NCBI RefSeq assembly: GCF_019923745.1 | Contig: NZ_JAANOG010000009.1 | Location: forward strand, 1 to 64,000 | Length of the DNA: 64,000 bases | DNA from: Aquirufa aurantiipilula | GTDB taxonomy: Bacteria; Bacteroidota; Bacteroidia; Cytophagales; Spirosomataceae | Reading direction: 5' to 3' | Part shown: one piece after another, positions 44,213 to 53,626 of the stretch | Layout: the number at the start of each line of letters is the position of its first letter | Numbering within the stretch: position 1 is the stretch's first letter | Made by a program: the position numbers and the translations under genes | The notes under the pieces: model-generated | The model's input: only the letters and a program-made list of their open reading frames with translations | Databases searched by the model: none | Told to the model about the DNA's origin: nothing

Positions 44213-45154
44213 TTATTTCTTAGGTGTAAAATATACATGTACGGGGCCTGGAGAACTTGCCACTTCGGAAATAGTATAAAATCCATCTGACAGATGGGAA
44301 AATGCTAGGGCCTCACCTTGAGGTTCTAATTTGCTAGGTACTATTTTAGGAGGCCGTTTTAAGGCATCTCCCAAGCTCTCATGTTTGCCTTTTTTCCAAT
44401 AATATACCTCTAAATAATTCCGAATAATCACTTCTTGGTTGTTGCTAGCCACATCTCCAGCCGTAATGTTATACAGTTGTTTCAAAATGGCTAAGTCAGA
44501 GCTGGGTTCTGAAAAATTCAATTTTCTAACAAAATCTGCCTCCACCACTTTAGTTTCTTTAAAGCTGCTAGCTTTAATCCTAAACAAGCTCTTTCGATCG
44601 TCTTGTTTACTCACCAAATACATATCCCCATTCAACTGATCCACCAATAGACACTCCATATCTTTGGATCCATCTGGTAATTTAAATTCCAATTTCTCCA
44701 CTTTTTTGATAATTCTAGTAACCATATCAGATCCTCGAATATCAAACTCCTTAAACCGATAAATGAAATAGGTACCGAACTCCTGTTTATTGTCGCCCGT
44801 GTCGGCCACATACACATATGACTCTTGGGGGCTTTTATACCAATAAGCCAAATCCTCCCAATCACGGTTTTGTACTCCTTGAAGTAAAAACTCTACCTTC
44901 CCTGTTCCGTATCGGTCAATCAAAAAGATACGATTCAAATCTTGAGAATCATTCACCACCCAGAAAAGTTCAGGATTCAGTCGACTAGCCACCATACCGG
45001 AAGCTTCATCAATTTCAATATTTTCCAAAACCCCTTCATCGATTGTCGCCGAGAAATTGGTTTTAGCCATTTGAGCATCGATGATATAGAGCGATTGGCA
45101 AGCCCAGACAATCAAGGCTAGAATTCCTAAACGAAACCAGTGAGCAATTTTCAC
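44213..45154 (-). CDS. Propeller-like lipoprotein, paralogue 1
   Basis: A 313-residue exported protein with a plausible lipobox (VWAC, Cys19). The body has repeated Asp-rich strands (SGMVASRLNPELFWVVNDSQ, YVYVADTGDNKQEF, DMECLLVDQLNGDMYLVSKQ) that look like blades of a beta-propeller. It is a diverged tandem copy of the gene before it, overlapping it by 4 nt; both have the EIDEASGMV/ELDEASGIV and SxDMECLLVDQ motifs. Function not known. Confidence 0.7.
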   Translation of the reverse strand: MKIAHWFRLGILALIVWACQSLYIIDAQMAKTNFSATIDEGVLENIEIDEASGMVASRLNPELFWVVNDSQDLNRIFLIDRYGTGKVEFLLQGVQNRDWEDLAYWYKSPQESYVYVADTGDNKQEFGTYFIYRFKEFDIRGSDMVTRIIKKVEKLEFKLPDGSKDMECLLVDQLNGDMYLVSKQDDRKSLFRIKASSFKETKVVEADFVRKLNFSEPSSDLAILKQLYNITAGDVASNNQEVIIRNYLEVYYWKKGKHESLGDALKRPPKIVPSKLEPQGEALAFSHLSDGFYTISEVASSPGPVHVYFTPKK

Positions 45155-46107
45155 TTTCGTTTGTAATAATATAAATGAACTGGTGTACTCCCTTTTTCAG
45201 AAATGGTATAATACCCTCCTCCATCAGCAGCAAAGGTGATGCCCTCCCCTTGATATTCGGTTGGGTTACCTACATAAGGCACTGTTTTATGTGCCCTAGC
45301 TAAAGCTTCTGGGATCGTTTCGTTGGCTTTTCTCTTCCAATAATAGCACTCTATGTAATTCTTGATTAAAATCTCTGTGTTATCAGGAGAAACATCACCT
45401 GAAGTAATGTAATACGCTGTCACAATTTGGCCTACCGTAGAAAACGGTACCGATACATTTAATTCCTGCACAAACTCGGCCTTTACATTGGCTTGATTAG
45501 TAAAACTTCCTGCCGGTATCTTGTATAATCGTTTTTTTGTTTCTCTTTTTGATATAATAAAAACGTCCTTGGTCTTTTGATCAACCAACAAACATTCCAT
45601 ATCCCGAGAACCATCAGGCAACGTAAAGGTTAATTTCTGAACACCCGTAATCGTGGCATTATTAATGGACGAAACATTGGGTTCATTAAACCAATAAATC
45701 GCATAAGAAGCCTGGTTGGAGCTATTATCACCAAAGTCGGCAATGTATATAACGGCACTTCCATTACTATCTGAAATCAAGGCAATGTCTTCCCAATCTC
45801 TATTTTCCGCTCCTTGAATGACAAATTGTTTCATTCCCTTCCCAAAAGTATCAATCAAAAACAATCGATTGCTATCTCCTGAGTCATTGTGCGCCCACAA
45901 GAAACCTTCATTTTTTTTACTTGAAACAATGCCTGAAGCCTCATCTAATTCAGGATTTTCAATAATGCCACGATCTACTCCATCTTCATAGCTAGACTCC
46001 GTAGTACCCGGATCAGGCGTAGGTGCAGGTCCAGGACAGGCTGTGAGCAAAAAGCTTAATGATAGTAAAAAAAGAAAACGTTTATACGAACTATACAGTT
46101 TTTTCAT
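45151..46107 (-). CDS. Propeller-like lipoprotein, paralogue 2
   Basis: About 318 residues from the ATG at 46107 (an earlier start at 46134 would overlap gldE more and precede the signal). Lipobox LLTAC is canonical, followed by a Pro-rich spacer (PGPAPTPDPG). The body matches the next gene: ASGIVSSKKNEGFLWAHND, ADFGDNSSNQASY, RDMECLLVDQKTKDVFIISK. It lies where gldD often follows gldE in gliding Bacteroidota, but it is not a GldD homologue by eye. Role unknown. Confidence 0.72.
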   Translation of the reverse strand: MKKLYSSYKRFLFLLSLSFLLTACPGPAPTPDPGTTESSYEDGVDRGIIENPELDEASGIVSSKKNEGFLWAHNDSGDSNRLFLIDTFGKGMKQFVIQGAENRDWEDIALISDSNGSAVIYIADFGDNSSNQASYAIYWFNEPNVSSINNATITGVQKLTFTLPDGSRDMECLLVDQKTKDVFIISKRETKKRLYKIPAGSFTNQANVKAEFVQELNVSVPFSTVGQIVTAYYITSGDVSPDNTEILIKNYIECYYWKRKANETIPEALARAHKTVPYVGNPTEYQGEGITFAADGGGYYTISEKGSTPVHLYYYKRK

Positions 46108-47449
46108 CAGATTCAGTGGGCAATGGAGCGGCATTCAAGCTAACCTTGATTTTTTTAATTCGTCGGGTATCCACCGACTGTATTTTAAAGACAAAAGGTT
46201 CACATACAATTTCTTCACCAGCATGTGGGATACGAGAAAATAACTCGATACACAAACCTGCCAAGGTTTCGCTTTCTCCTTTTACTTTTTCAAAAATAGA
46301 CACATCTACATCAAAAACACGACAAAAATCATTCAAAGAAATTTTCGCTTCAAACAAATAAGTATATTCATCTAGTTTTTTGTAGTCTAATTCCTCTTCA
46401 TCAAACTCATCATTGATGTCCCCAACAATCTCCTCGATGATATCTTCCATGGTCACCAAACCTTCCGTTTCTCCATACTCGTTCACCACAATGGCCATGT
46501 GCACCCTTTTTTCCTGAAAATCGTAGAGCAAATCATCAATTTTCTTGTTTTCTGGAACAAAGAAGGGTTGATGTAGTAATGACAACCAATCAAATTTTTC
46601 ATCTTGATCGATATGTTCTAATAAATCCTTGATGTATAGAATCCCCTCAATCTTATCAATGGTTTCGGCGTACACAGGAACGCGAGAATACCCATTTTTA
46701 TTGATTTTATCCATCAATTCATGGAAATCCATCTCGGTATCAAAAGCCACAATATCCCTTCTAGCCTTCATAACACCTTTCACGGAAGTATTCCCAAAAT
46801 TTAGAATTCCACGCAAAATATCTTTCTCTCTTTCTGTCGTATTCTCATCCGTCGTTATTTCCAAAGCCTGATTCAACTCGTGGGTGGTCAAATAATAGGA
46901 CTTCTTCTCTATTCGATTTTCAATCAAATTGGAAATCCCCAATAGTACCCTGGAAAGAGGTTTGAATACAAAGGTGAAAAAATCAATCAGAGGAGCGGTA
47001 TATCGAGCAAAAATCAAATTGTTTTGTTGTGCCCAAACTTTAGGAATCAATTCTCCAAAAAAGGCAATAATAAAAGTCACACCAAACAATAAGAATAGGG
47101 TGACTATCAGGCTATTAACTGACTCTTCTCCAATCAACAATTGAGTGAGGTAATTGGCCAAGGTAATGAAAATGATATTGACAAAATTGATAGCAATTAA
47201 AAGAGTGGCAAGTAGAAGCTGCGGTTGATCGAGTAGTCTACTAAGTGTCTTTTCACTCTTGGTAACACTTTCTTTAAGTGCTATTCTTTGCTCGGCATTT
47301 AAAGAAAAGAAGGCTACTTCTGAACCTGAAAGCAAGGCAGAAAGCAATATCAACGTTAATAATATAAGGCTTATAAAGATAACGGAGGGCGCGCTGATGT
47401 TGGGTTCAAAAGCAATCAATAAGATATTCGAAAAGGGATCGGCCTCCAT
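46091..47449 (-). CDS. gldE: GldE-like CNNM/CBS-pair/CorC_HlyC membrane protein
   Basis: A 452-residue membrane protein. An N-terminal CNNM (DUF21) domain with four helices (about residues 20-190) is followed by paired CBS domains (TSVKGVMKARRDIVAFDTEM; the second near GLVTMEDIIEEIVGDI) and a C-terminal CorC_HlyC domain. Domain order, length and position beside ssb and mutY match GldE, a protein linked to gliding and type IX secretion in Bacteroidota; relatives handle metal ions. The usual partner gldD is not present nearby. Confidence 0.85.
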   Translation of the reverse strand: MEADPFSNILLIAFEPNISAPSVIFISLILLTLILLSALLSGSEVAFFSLNAEQRIALKESVTKSEKTLSRLLDQPQLLLATLLIAINFVNIIFITLANYLTQLLIGEESVNSLIVTLFLLFGVTFIIAFFGELIPKVWAQQNNLIFARYTAPLIDFFTFVFKPLSRVLLGISNLIENRIEKKSYYLTTHELNQALEITTDENTTEREKDILRGILNFGNTSVKGVMKARRDIVAFDTEMDFHELMDKINKNGYSRVPVYAETIDKIEGILYIKDLLEHIDQDEKFDWLSLLHQPFFVPENKKIDDLLYDFQEKRVHMAIVVNEYGETEGLVTMEDIIEEIVGDINDEFDEEELDYKKLDEYTYLFEAKISLNDFCRVFDVDVSIFEKVKGESETLAGLCIELFSRIPHAGEEIVCEPFVFKIQSVDTRRIKKIKVSLNAAPLPTESDEKTV

Positions 47450-47524
47450 AGGGTAAAACTAAATTTATGCAAATTTATAAAAAAGGGAATAGTTTTTTTA
47501 TCTATTCCCTTCTAGTCCAGAATA

Positions 47525-47989
47525 TTAAAATGGAAGATCATCGTCTCCGGAATCAGATTCTTGGGCAAAACTCGGAGAAGGCGAAGCAGATTTATCGGCA
47601 GTTGGCAAAGCTTCTGGTCGAGGTCTAGCTTCTGGAGCATCATTCGCTGGACGATCATTTCGACCTCCAATCAAGTTGATGGATGTCGCCCTAATTCGGT
47701 ATCCACGCACGGTAGCCCCATTTTTATCTTGCCATTCTTCGGAACGAATTTTTCCTTCAATGTACACCTGATTCCCTTTTCGCAAATATTGTTCTGCGAT
47801 ATTGGCCAAATTATCCCACAGTTCTACGCGATGCCATTCTGTTTGCTCCACGCGCTGCCCATCCTTTCCTGGATAAGATTCAGACGTGGCAATATTGATA
47901 TTGGCCACTTTAATTCCACTGGGTAAGGCCCTAACTTCTGGGTCTCCGCCCAAATTGCCTAGTAAAATAACTTTGTTTACTCCTGCCAT
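47525..47989 (-). CDS. ssb: Single-stranded DNA-binding protein
   Basis: A 154-residue SSB: OB fold from NKVILLGNLGGDPEVRALPS through VEQTEWHRVELWDNLANIAE and YIEGKIRSEEWQDKNGATVR, a Pro/Ala/Ser-rich linker, and the acidic tip DDDLPF that recruits repair and replication proteins. It lies between mutY and gldE, all reading left. Confidence 0.97.
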   Translation of the reverse strand: MAGVNKVILLGNLGGDPEVRALPSGIKVANINIATSESYPGKDGQRVEQTEWHRVELWDNLANIAEQYLRKGNQVYIEGKIRSEEWQDKNGATVRGYRIRATSINLIGGRNDRPANDAPEARPRPEALPTADKSASPSPSFAQESDSGDDDLPF

Positions 47990-48038
47990 AATGTGTTTGT
48001 TTTAAATGATTATCGGCAAACCCTTTGCCAAAACAAAA

Positions 48039-49148
48039 TTATCGTGGCATTGAATCATTAAAAATCTCCAGATGCAAATTATCAGTTATCAGATTCAAAA
48101 GCAAGACCGATTTTCCTAGCTTTTCAAAGTCCTCTGGCCCTATCCATTGAAAATCTTCCACATGGCTAATATCAAGATTATCAGGAACTTGGACATGCCA
48201 AGCTTTGCAATGGATTTTTTGATGACTCAATAGATGTATTTTGGGCGACTTCAATGGTTGAATGACTGCATCGTGAAGGAATTTTGGTAAAATCTTATCC
48301 AATTCCACTAAGCTTTCAAGCTCTTCTTCTTGTGAAGATTCTAATAAATAAAACTCCCATAAACCCGACCAAATATCCTTTCCCTTTCTTTCTCGAACAA
48401 GCATCTTATTCCCTTGTTCCAAGATAAAGTAATTAAAATATCGATTCCTTTGTTTAGCTTTCTTTTGCTTCACGGGAAAATCCTGAATACGCTTCTGCTG
48501 AAATGCTATACAAGTCAGGCTCAATGGACAGCTTGCACACAAAGGTGCTGGGCTACATTGCAACGAGCCAAAATCCATAATGGCTTGATTAAATTCAGCA
48601 GGTTGGTCCTTCGGGATTAATTCCAATGCCACATCGGTAAATTCTTTTCTGGCAGAACTATGTAGAATATCCGTTTCAATGCCAAAATAGCGGGCCAATA
48701 TTCGAAAGACATTTCCATCTACAACTGGTTTAGCTTCTCCAAAGGCAAATGATGCTATAGCTGCTGCTGTATATGGACCCACACCGGGTAATTGAATCAA
48801 TGCCTCATAGGTAGAGGGGAATTGTCCTTGGTATTCAGAAACAACCAACTTGGCTGTTTTATGTAAATTTCTAGCTCGGGAATAATAACCTAATCCTTGC
48901 CAATGACGAAAAAGAACGGATTCATCTGCATGAGCAAGGGACTCAATGGTCGGAAAAACCTCGAGTAGTTTCAGGTAATAGGGTAATCCCTGCGCTACGC
49001 GGGTTTGTTGCAATACGACCTCTGACAACCAAATTGCATATGGATCACGGGTTTGTCGCCAAGGCAACTCGCGAGCATGTTGACGATACCAGGTTAATAG
49101 ACCTTCTGTAAAAGGGTGATGATTTGTAGATTGCATGGGATGATTCAA
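48039..49148 (-). CDS. mutY: Adenine DNA glycosylase
   Basis: A 369-residue MutY: it removes A mispaired with 8-oxoguanine. Seen are the N-terminal RELPWRQTRDPYAIWLSEVV with the catalytic Glu, the helix-hairpin-helix LPGVGPYTAAAIASFAFG and catalytic Asp in PVVDGNVFRILAR, the iron-sulfur cysteines CSPAPLCASCPLSLTC, and a C-terminal NUDIX-like domain that reads 8-oxoG. It diverges from the HU gene. Confidence 0.96.
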   Translation of the reverse strand: MNHPMQSTNHHPFTEGLLTWYRQHARELPWRQTRDPYAIWLSEVVLQQTRVAQGLPYYLKLLEVFPTIESLAHADESVLFRHWQGLGYYSRARNLHKTAKLVVSEYQGQFPSTYEALIQLPGVGPYTAAAIASFAFGEAKPVVDGNVFRILARYFGIETDILHSSARKEFTDVALELIPKDQPAEFNQAIMDFGSLQCSPAPLCASCPLSLTCIAFQQKRIQDFPVKQKKAKQRNRYFNYFILEQGNKMLVRERKGKDIWSGLWEFYLLESSQEEELESLVELDKILPKFLHDAVIQPLKSPKIHLLSHQKIHCKAWHVQVPDNLDISHVEDFQWIGPEDFEKLGKSVLLLNLITDNLHLEIFNDSMPR

Positions 49149-49241
49149 AGATACGAAGAAAGAAGGGAGCTATTTGACATGCATTTGCTAAAAAAATCAA
49201 TTAAATCATTGACAACCATTTCTATTCTTCGAGAAAAACAT

Positions 49242-49249
49242 TACTTTTG
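49242..49249 (+). promoter_or_regulatory. -7 box of the HU gene
   Basis: TACTTTTG matches TAnnTTTG and is followed by TG. It lies 63 nt before the GTG start. No TTG is well placed upstream. Confidence 0.5.
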
Positions 49250-49312
49250 TGTCCCTTTTAAAGAAAGGGAAAGCGATTAGAACAAAATTGATAATTTAAA
49301 GCATTAATTACC

Positions 49313-49606
49313 GTGACCAAGGCAGATGTAATTGCTGAAATTTCCAGCAAAACAGGGATTGACAAAAAAGATGTTTCTGAAACGTTAGAAAAGTTTTTCG
49401 AAGTTGTAAAAGATAATTTATCCAAACAAGAGAACATTTATGTTCGTGGTTTTGGAAGTTTTATCAACAAAAAGAGAGCTAAAAAGATTGCTAGAAATAT
49501 TTCAAAAAACACGGCAATTACTATTGACGAGCACTATGTACCTAGCTTCAAGCCAGCTAAAGTGTTCATTGAACAAGTTAAAACGAGCACTGACCCTGCT
49601 AAATAA
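49313..49606 (+). CDS. HU/IHF family DNA-binding protein
   Basis: A 97-residue histone-like protein starting at GTG (VTKADVIAEISSKTG). The fold is complete: alpha-helical dimer region, then GFGSFINKKRAKKIARNISK beta-arm region. The arm carries KNTAITIDEHYVPSFKPAK rather than the usual NPxTG, so the intercalating Pro is displaced; this is a common variant in Bacteroidota. It packages or bends DNA as a dimer. Confidence 0.93.
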   Translation: MTKADVIAEISSKTGIDKKDVSETLEKFFEVVKDNLSKQENIYVRGFGSFINKKRAKKIARNISKNTAITIDEHYVPSFKPAKVFIEQVKTSTDPAK

Positions 49607-49631
49607 GGTATAATACCTCAGGTCTAGAAAG

Positions 49632-50498
49632 ATGAAGAAATCCTATGTGATCATTCTTGTTATTGGCCTTGGGTTAACTGCCCTCATATTTCAATTACCC
49701 AAGGGAAATGTGAGTAATACAACGAGTAATGCTCCTGCTGGAGGAGCCAATCGCGATGCGAAAGGCGATGAGCACCAGGATGAACATACAGAAGAAAGCG
49801 CGACAAAATCAGAAGAAACGCATGCTGCACCCTTGACGAAAGCTCAACAAGCCGCAGTTGCAAAATTAAAATCTGAATTTAGTCAAGCAAAAACAGAGGT
49901 TTCACAATCCAGTGTGTTGGATAAATTAATCAACACATTTGTGGGAGCTAATCACTACGACAGTGCTGCTTATTATGCAGGACAATTCGCTGATCAGCAC
50001 CCTGCCTTGAATAACCTCTTGCGTGCGGGCCAATTGTATTTTGAAGCCCAAACTTATGCTCTGAACCCTACTAAGGGTAAAGCCATGGGAGAGAAAGCAC
50101 GTGTATATTTTGAACAAGTATTATCGAAAGATCCGTCAAACCTCTTGGTTAAAACGAATTTGGCGATGACTTACGTGGATACACCCACCCCGATGAAAGG
50201 AATCACCTTATTGAGGGAAGTGATTGAACAAGAGCCGACATTCGTGCCAGCTTTATTTAACCTAGGGATTTTATCCATTAAATCGAATCAATTTGGCAAA
50301 GGCCAGGAACGATTCACACAGATATTGAAGCTGGAACCAACGAATTACAAAGCCGCCTTAAACCTCGGTTTTTGCTTGGCCCAGTTAGATAAATTAGATG
50401 AGGCAAAGAAAGTGCTTCGGATGGTCCTTGACAAGAGCAAAGACCCTGAAGAAACCAAAGCTGCCCAAGAGTTGCTCGCAGAAATGCAAAAACATTGA
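49632..50498 (+). CDS. TPR protein with N-terminal membrane anchor
   Basis: A 288-residue protein with an N-terminal helix (IILVIGLGLTALIFQL), an acidic/polar linker, and C-terminal tetratricopeptide repeats (GITLLREVIEQEPTFVPALF, AALNLGFCLAQLDKLDEAKK). It probably faces the periplasm and scaffolds other proteins. It follows the HU gene by 25 nt, a conserved neighbourhood with rng in this phylum. Confidence 0.85.
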   Translation: MKKSYVIILVIGLGLTALIFQLPKGNVSNTTSNAPAGGANRDAKGDEHQDEHTEESATKSEETHAAPLTKAQQAAVAKLKSEFSQAKTEVSQSSVLDKLINTFVGANHYDSAAYYAGQFADQHPALNNLLRAGQLYFEAQTYALNPTKGKAMGEKARVYFEQVLSKDPSNLLVKTNLAMTYVDTPTPMKGITLLREVIEQEPTFVPALFNLGILSIKSNQFGKGQERFTQILKLEPTNYKAALNLGFCLAQLDKLDEAKKVLRMVLDKSKDPEETKAAQELLAEMQKH

Positions 50499-50547
50499 GG
50501 TTGAAAATCAACTTCTTACATTATTCAAAATTTAAACGCTAAAAGGT

Positions 50548-50637
50548 ATGCCTTGCGGAAAGAAAAGAAAACGTCATAAGATTTCAACACACAAAAGAAA
50601 GAAACGTCTTCGTAAGAATCGTCACAAGAAGAAATAG
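50548..50637 (+). CDS. AURKAIP1/COX24-domain small ribosome-associated protein
   Basis: A 29-residue, extremely basic peptide: MPCGKKRKRHKISTHKRKKR then LRKNRHKKK. It is nearly identical to the short protein found throughout Bacteroidota and annotated as AURKAIP1/COX24 (DUF1713) domain protein, related to a mitochondrial small-subunit ribosomal protein. It probably binds 16S rRNA in the 30S subunit. Its own terminator follows. Confidence 0.92.
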   Translation: MPCGKKRKRHKISTHKRKKRLRKNRHKKK

Positions 50638-50678
50638 TTAGTATAATTACCTCCTTTTGGTAGTGTAATTAGGTAACC

Positions 50679-50711
50679 CAAAAACAGACCATCCAAAATG
50701 GCCTGTTTTTG
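50679..50711 (+). terminator. Terminator before rng
   Basis: CAAAAACAGACCAT and ATGGCCTGTTTTTG pair with one mismatch around CCAAA; the T run is part of the stem, so it could act in both directions. Confidence 0.75.
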
Positions 50712-50777
50712 GTGTTTGTTATATATATTAGCGTAGGGATAAGTCTGTCCCGTCTAACATTCTTCTCGTAATATATT

Positions 50778-52334
50778 GTGAGTAATGAATTAATCATTAA
50801 TTCTACCCCCAAAGGGGATAGAATTGCCCTTTTGCAAGACAAAAGGATTGTAGAATATCACATTGAACAGTCGGAACCTCAATTCTCCGTAGGTGATATC
50901 TATCTTGGTACTGTCAAAAAATTAGTCTCTGGTCTTAACGCTGCCTTCATTGATATTGGTTATGAAAAGGATGCTTTCCTTCATTACCATGACTTAGGTC
51001 CTAACTTGAACTCATTGCAGAAATTCTCGCGTGATGTCATGAACAAAAAGGGCAAAAACATCAAGTTAGAGAACTTCAAAATAGAAGAGGAAATTGATAA
51101 ATTAGGTAAAATCGATAAGGTTTTAACCCGCAATCAACTCGTCTTAGTGCAGGTAGTCAAAGAACCTATTTCCACCAAAGGCCCTCGTCTTTCTTGTGAT
51201 ATTTCCATAGCAGGAAGATTTTTGGTATTAGTTCCTTTCTCTAATGGCGTGAATATTTCTAAGAAAATTACGTCCAAAGCTGAAAGAAGCCGATTGATGA
51301 AATTGATGTCATCCATCAAACCAAAAAATTTCGGGGTTATCGTTCGTACAGTAGCGGAAGGTAAAGCCGTAGAAGAAATGGAACGCGACCTGCGTGATTC
51401 TATTTCTAAATGGGAAGATGGTATTGCCAAATTAGTTGATGCTAAACCTAGAGACCGTGTCATTGGTGAAATGAGCCGTGCCACCTCTATGTTACGTGAT
51501 TTACTGAACAACGATTTTGACAATGTCATCGTAGATAACCAGGATTTGTACAATGAAGCCAAAGGTTATGTACATCAAGTAGCTCCAGAAAAAGAAAAGA
51601 TTGTCAAATTACATACGGGTAAAACCAAATTATTTGAACAAGTGGGTATCGAGAAGCAATTGAAAATGCTTTTTGGAAGATCTGTTTCTTTGCCTGCTGG
51701 TGGTTATTTAATCATCGAACACACGGAAGCTTTACACGTGATCGACGTGAATTCGGGAAATAAATCCAATTCAGAAGACGATCAAGAGGCTACTGCTTTA
51801 AGTGTTAATCGAGAAGCAGCTAAGGAAATTGCGCGTCAATTACGCCTTCGTGATATGGGTGGTATCATCGTGATCGATTTCATCGACATGAAAAAAGCGG
51901 ATAACCGTAAGTTGATTCAGGACATCATGCGTGATGAAATGAGAACGGACCGTTCAAAATACACCATCCTACCGCTGACCAAATTCGGTCTGATGCAAAT
52001 CACCCGTCAGCGTGTTCGTCCGGAAATGAATGTGGCTACACATGAAACCTGTCCTAGTTGTGGAGGTACCGGTACCATTACTGCTAGTATTGCCGTTTCG
52101 GAGATCATTGCGCAGCATGTGGAACATTTGGTTACCAAACAAAATGAGAAAAAACTCACTTTATTGGTTCATCCCTTCTTAAGTGCTTACTTTACCAAAG
52201 GATTTCCTTCTATACGAATGAAATGGTTCATGACGTTTAAGTCTTGGATCCACATTACAGAAGATTCTTCCCTAGGTATTACTGACTTTAAGTTTTTGAA
52301 CCATAATGGAGATGAGATCGAGATATCGTCTTAG
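50778..52334 (+). CDS. rng: Ribonuclease E/G family protein
   Basis: A 518-residue RNase G-type endoribonuclease from a GTG start. It has an S1 domain (GDIYLGTVKKLVSGLNAAFI and IGYEKDAFLHYHDL), the RNase H-like/DNase I-like catalytic part with the metal ligands in HVIDVNSGNK and MGGIIVIDFIDM, and the zinc-link CPSCGGTG. It acts in rRNA maturation and mRNA decay. No long RNase E-type C-terminal scaffold is present. It overlaps the next gene by 23 nt. Confidence 0.95.
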   Translation: MSNELIINSTPKGDRIALLQDKRIVEYHIEQSEPQFSVGDIYLGTVKKLVSGLNAAFIDIGYEKDAFLHYHDLGPNLNSLQKFSRDVMNKKGKNIKLENFKIEEEIDKLGKIDKVLTRNQLVLVQVVKEPISTKGPRLSCDISIAGRFLVLVPFSNGVNISKKITSKAERSRLMKLMSSIKPKNFGVIVRTVAEGKAVEEMERDLRDSISKWEDGIAKLVDAKPRDRVIGEMSRATSMLRDLLNNDFDNVIVDNQDLYNEAKGYVHQVAPEKEKIVKLHTGKTKLFEQVGIEKQLKMLFGRSVSLPAGGYLIIEHTEALHVIDVNSGNKSNSEDDQEATALSVNREAAKEIARQLRLRDMGGIIVIDFIDMKKADNRKLIQDIMRDEMRTDRSKYTILPLTKFGLMQITRQRVRPEMNVATHETCPSCGGTGTITASIAVSEIIAQHVEHLVTKQNEKKLTLLVHPFLSAYFTKGFPSIRMKWFMTFKSWIHITEDSSLGITDFKFLNHNGDEIEISS

Positions 52335-53538
52335 ATCATACTTGCTACTTGTAGGTTTTCTTTCACTATCGTTTCTGAGTGCAGGACAATGGTGGAAGAA
52401 AACCGAAGAAGCAGAAAAAGAGCGTTCCAAAGGGATGCTTTTATTAACTTCCGAAGTTCAGATTGAAGCAACGAATGCCATCAATCAAATGTACAACTTC
52501 AAATTCCCAGAAGCCGAAAGGGAATTCAATTACCTCAAAGTCAAACATCCAGATCATCCACTGCCCGACTTCCTATTAGGACTGGTACAATGGTGGAAAA
52601 TAGTGCCCAATACCCAAAATGAGGTATATGATGACCGCCTTTTGGAATACATGGATCGTAGTATTTCTAAAGCAGAGAAAATTTGGGATGAAACCGAAAA
52701 CCCAGAAGCTGCCTTCTTTATGGCTGCAGCCTATGGCTTCAAAGGACGCTTACATTCTGAACGCAAGCACTGGGCACGCGCCACGCTTGCCGCTAAAAGT
52801 GCGTTAAAATACTTAGAATATTCCCGTGAATTTGCTGATTTCAGTCCTGAATTGATGTTTGGCGATGGCTTGTACAACTATTACTACCATTTTATCAAGC
52901 AAAACTTTAAATTATTACGTCCTGTACTTTGGCTTTTTCCCAAAGCCAATAAGCAACAAGGCATAGAACAATTAGAAAAAGTAAGCTACCAAGCCTTTTA
53001 TACACGTACGGAAGCCCGCTATTTCCTTTTGCAAATTTATGCCATGGAAAACATGTCGGAAAAGAGTTATGAGCTTGCCAAATACACGCACCAGAATTAC
53101 CCCGACAATCCTTTCTTCGAGAGATATCATGCTCGTTCAGCATTCATGTTAGGGAAATTGGATGAAGCCATGGAGGTTTCTAAAAGTATTCTGAACAAAA
53201 TAGATAACCATCAAGTAGGCTATGAAGGCGTCTCAGGACGTTATGCCTCCTATATTCTAGGATATTACCAATTATATATTTTCAGAAATTCTGCTGAAGC
53301 TAAAATCTATTTCAAAAAATGCATGGATTTCTCCATTCAAACTGCTTCCTTAGAGTCAGGATATTATTGGGCCTCTGTTCTAGGCCTAGCTCGTATTGCC
53401 TATCAAGAAGGAGATTATGATACGGCCGTAGACCATTGTAAAGAAGTAATGGATAAAGCCGATAAAAAAACGAGTCAATATACCGAAGCGAAAAAATTGC
53501 TTTCTGAAGCTAAAAAAGCAAGAAGAAAGAAGAAATAG
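52312..53538 (+). CDS. Exported TPR-like protein of unknown function
   Basis: About 408 residues with a signal-like N-terminus (YLLLVGFLSLSFLSAGQ) and helical repeats throughout (FPEAEREFNYLKVKHPDHPL, YDTAVDHCKEVMDKADKK), ending in a basic KKARRKKK tail. It overlaps rng, so translation is probably coupled. It is found next to rng in related genomes by my recollection. The second ATG is chosen; the first lies two codons upstream. Confidence 0.8.
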   Translation: MRSRYRLRSYLLLVGFLSLSFLSAGQWWKKTEEAEKERSKGMLLLTSEVQIEATNAINQMYNFKFPEAEREFNYLKVKHPDHPLPDFLLGLVQWWKIVPNTQNEVYDDRLLEYMDRSISKAEKIWDETENPEAAFFMAAAYGFKGRLHSERKHWARATLAAKSALKYLEYSREFADFSPELMFGDGLYNYYYHFIKQNFKLLRPVLWLFPKANKQQGIEQLEKVSYQAFYTRTEARYFLLQIYAMENMSEKSYELAKYTHQNYPDNPFFERYHARSAFMLGKLDEAMEVSKSILNKIDNHQVGYEGVSGRYASYILGYYQLYIFRNSAEAKIYFKKCMDFSIQTASLESGYYWASVLGLARIAYQEGDYDTAVDHCKEVMDKADKKTSQYTEAKKLLSEAKKARRKKK

Positions 53539-53560
53539 AGAATTTAACAATTACTTAACA

Positions 53561-53588
53561 TTGGCTTGATGGGTAAACCGTACTTTTG
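53561..53588 (+). promoter_or_regulatory. Promoter of the phosphate transporter gene
   Basis: TTG (53561-53563), 17 nt, TACTTTTG (53581-53588) followed by CG: a consensus Bacteroidota promoter about 40 nt before the ATG. Confidence 0.62.
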
Positions 53589-53626
53589 CGATCATATTTG
53601 CACCAATATACCTTAAATAATACTTT

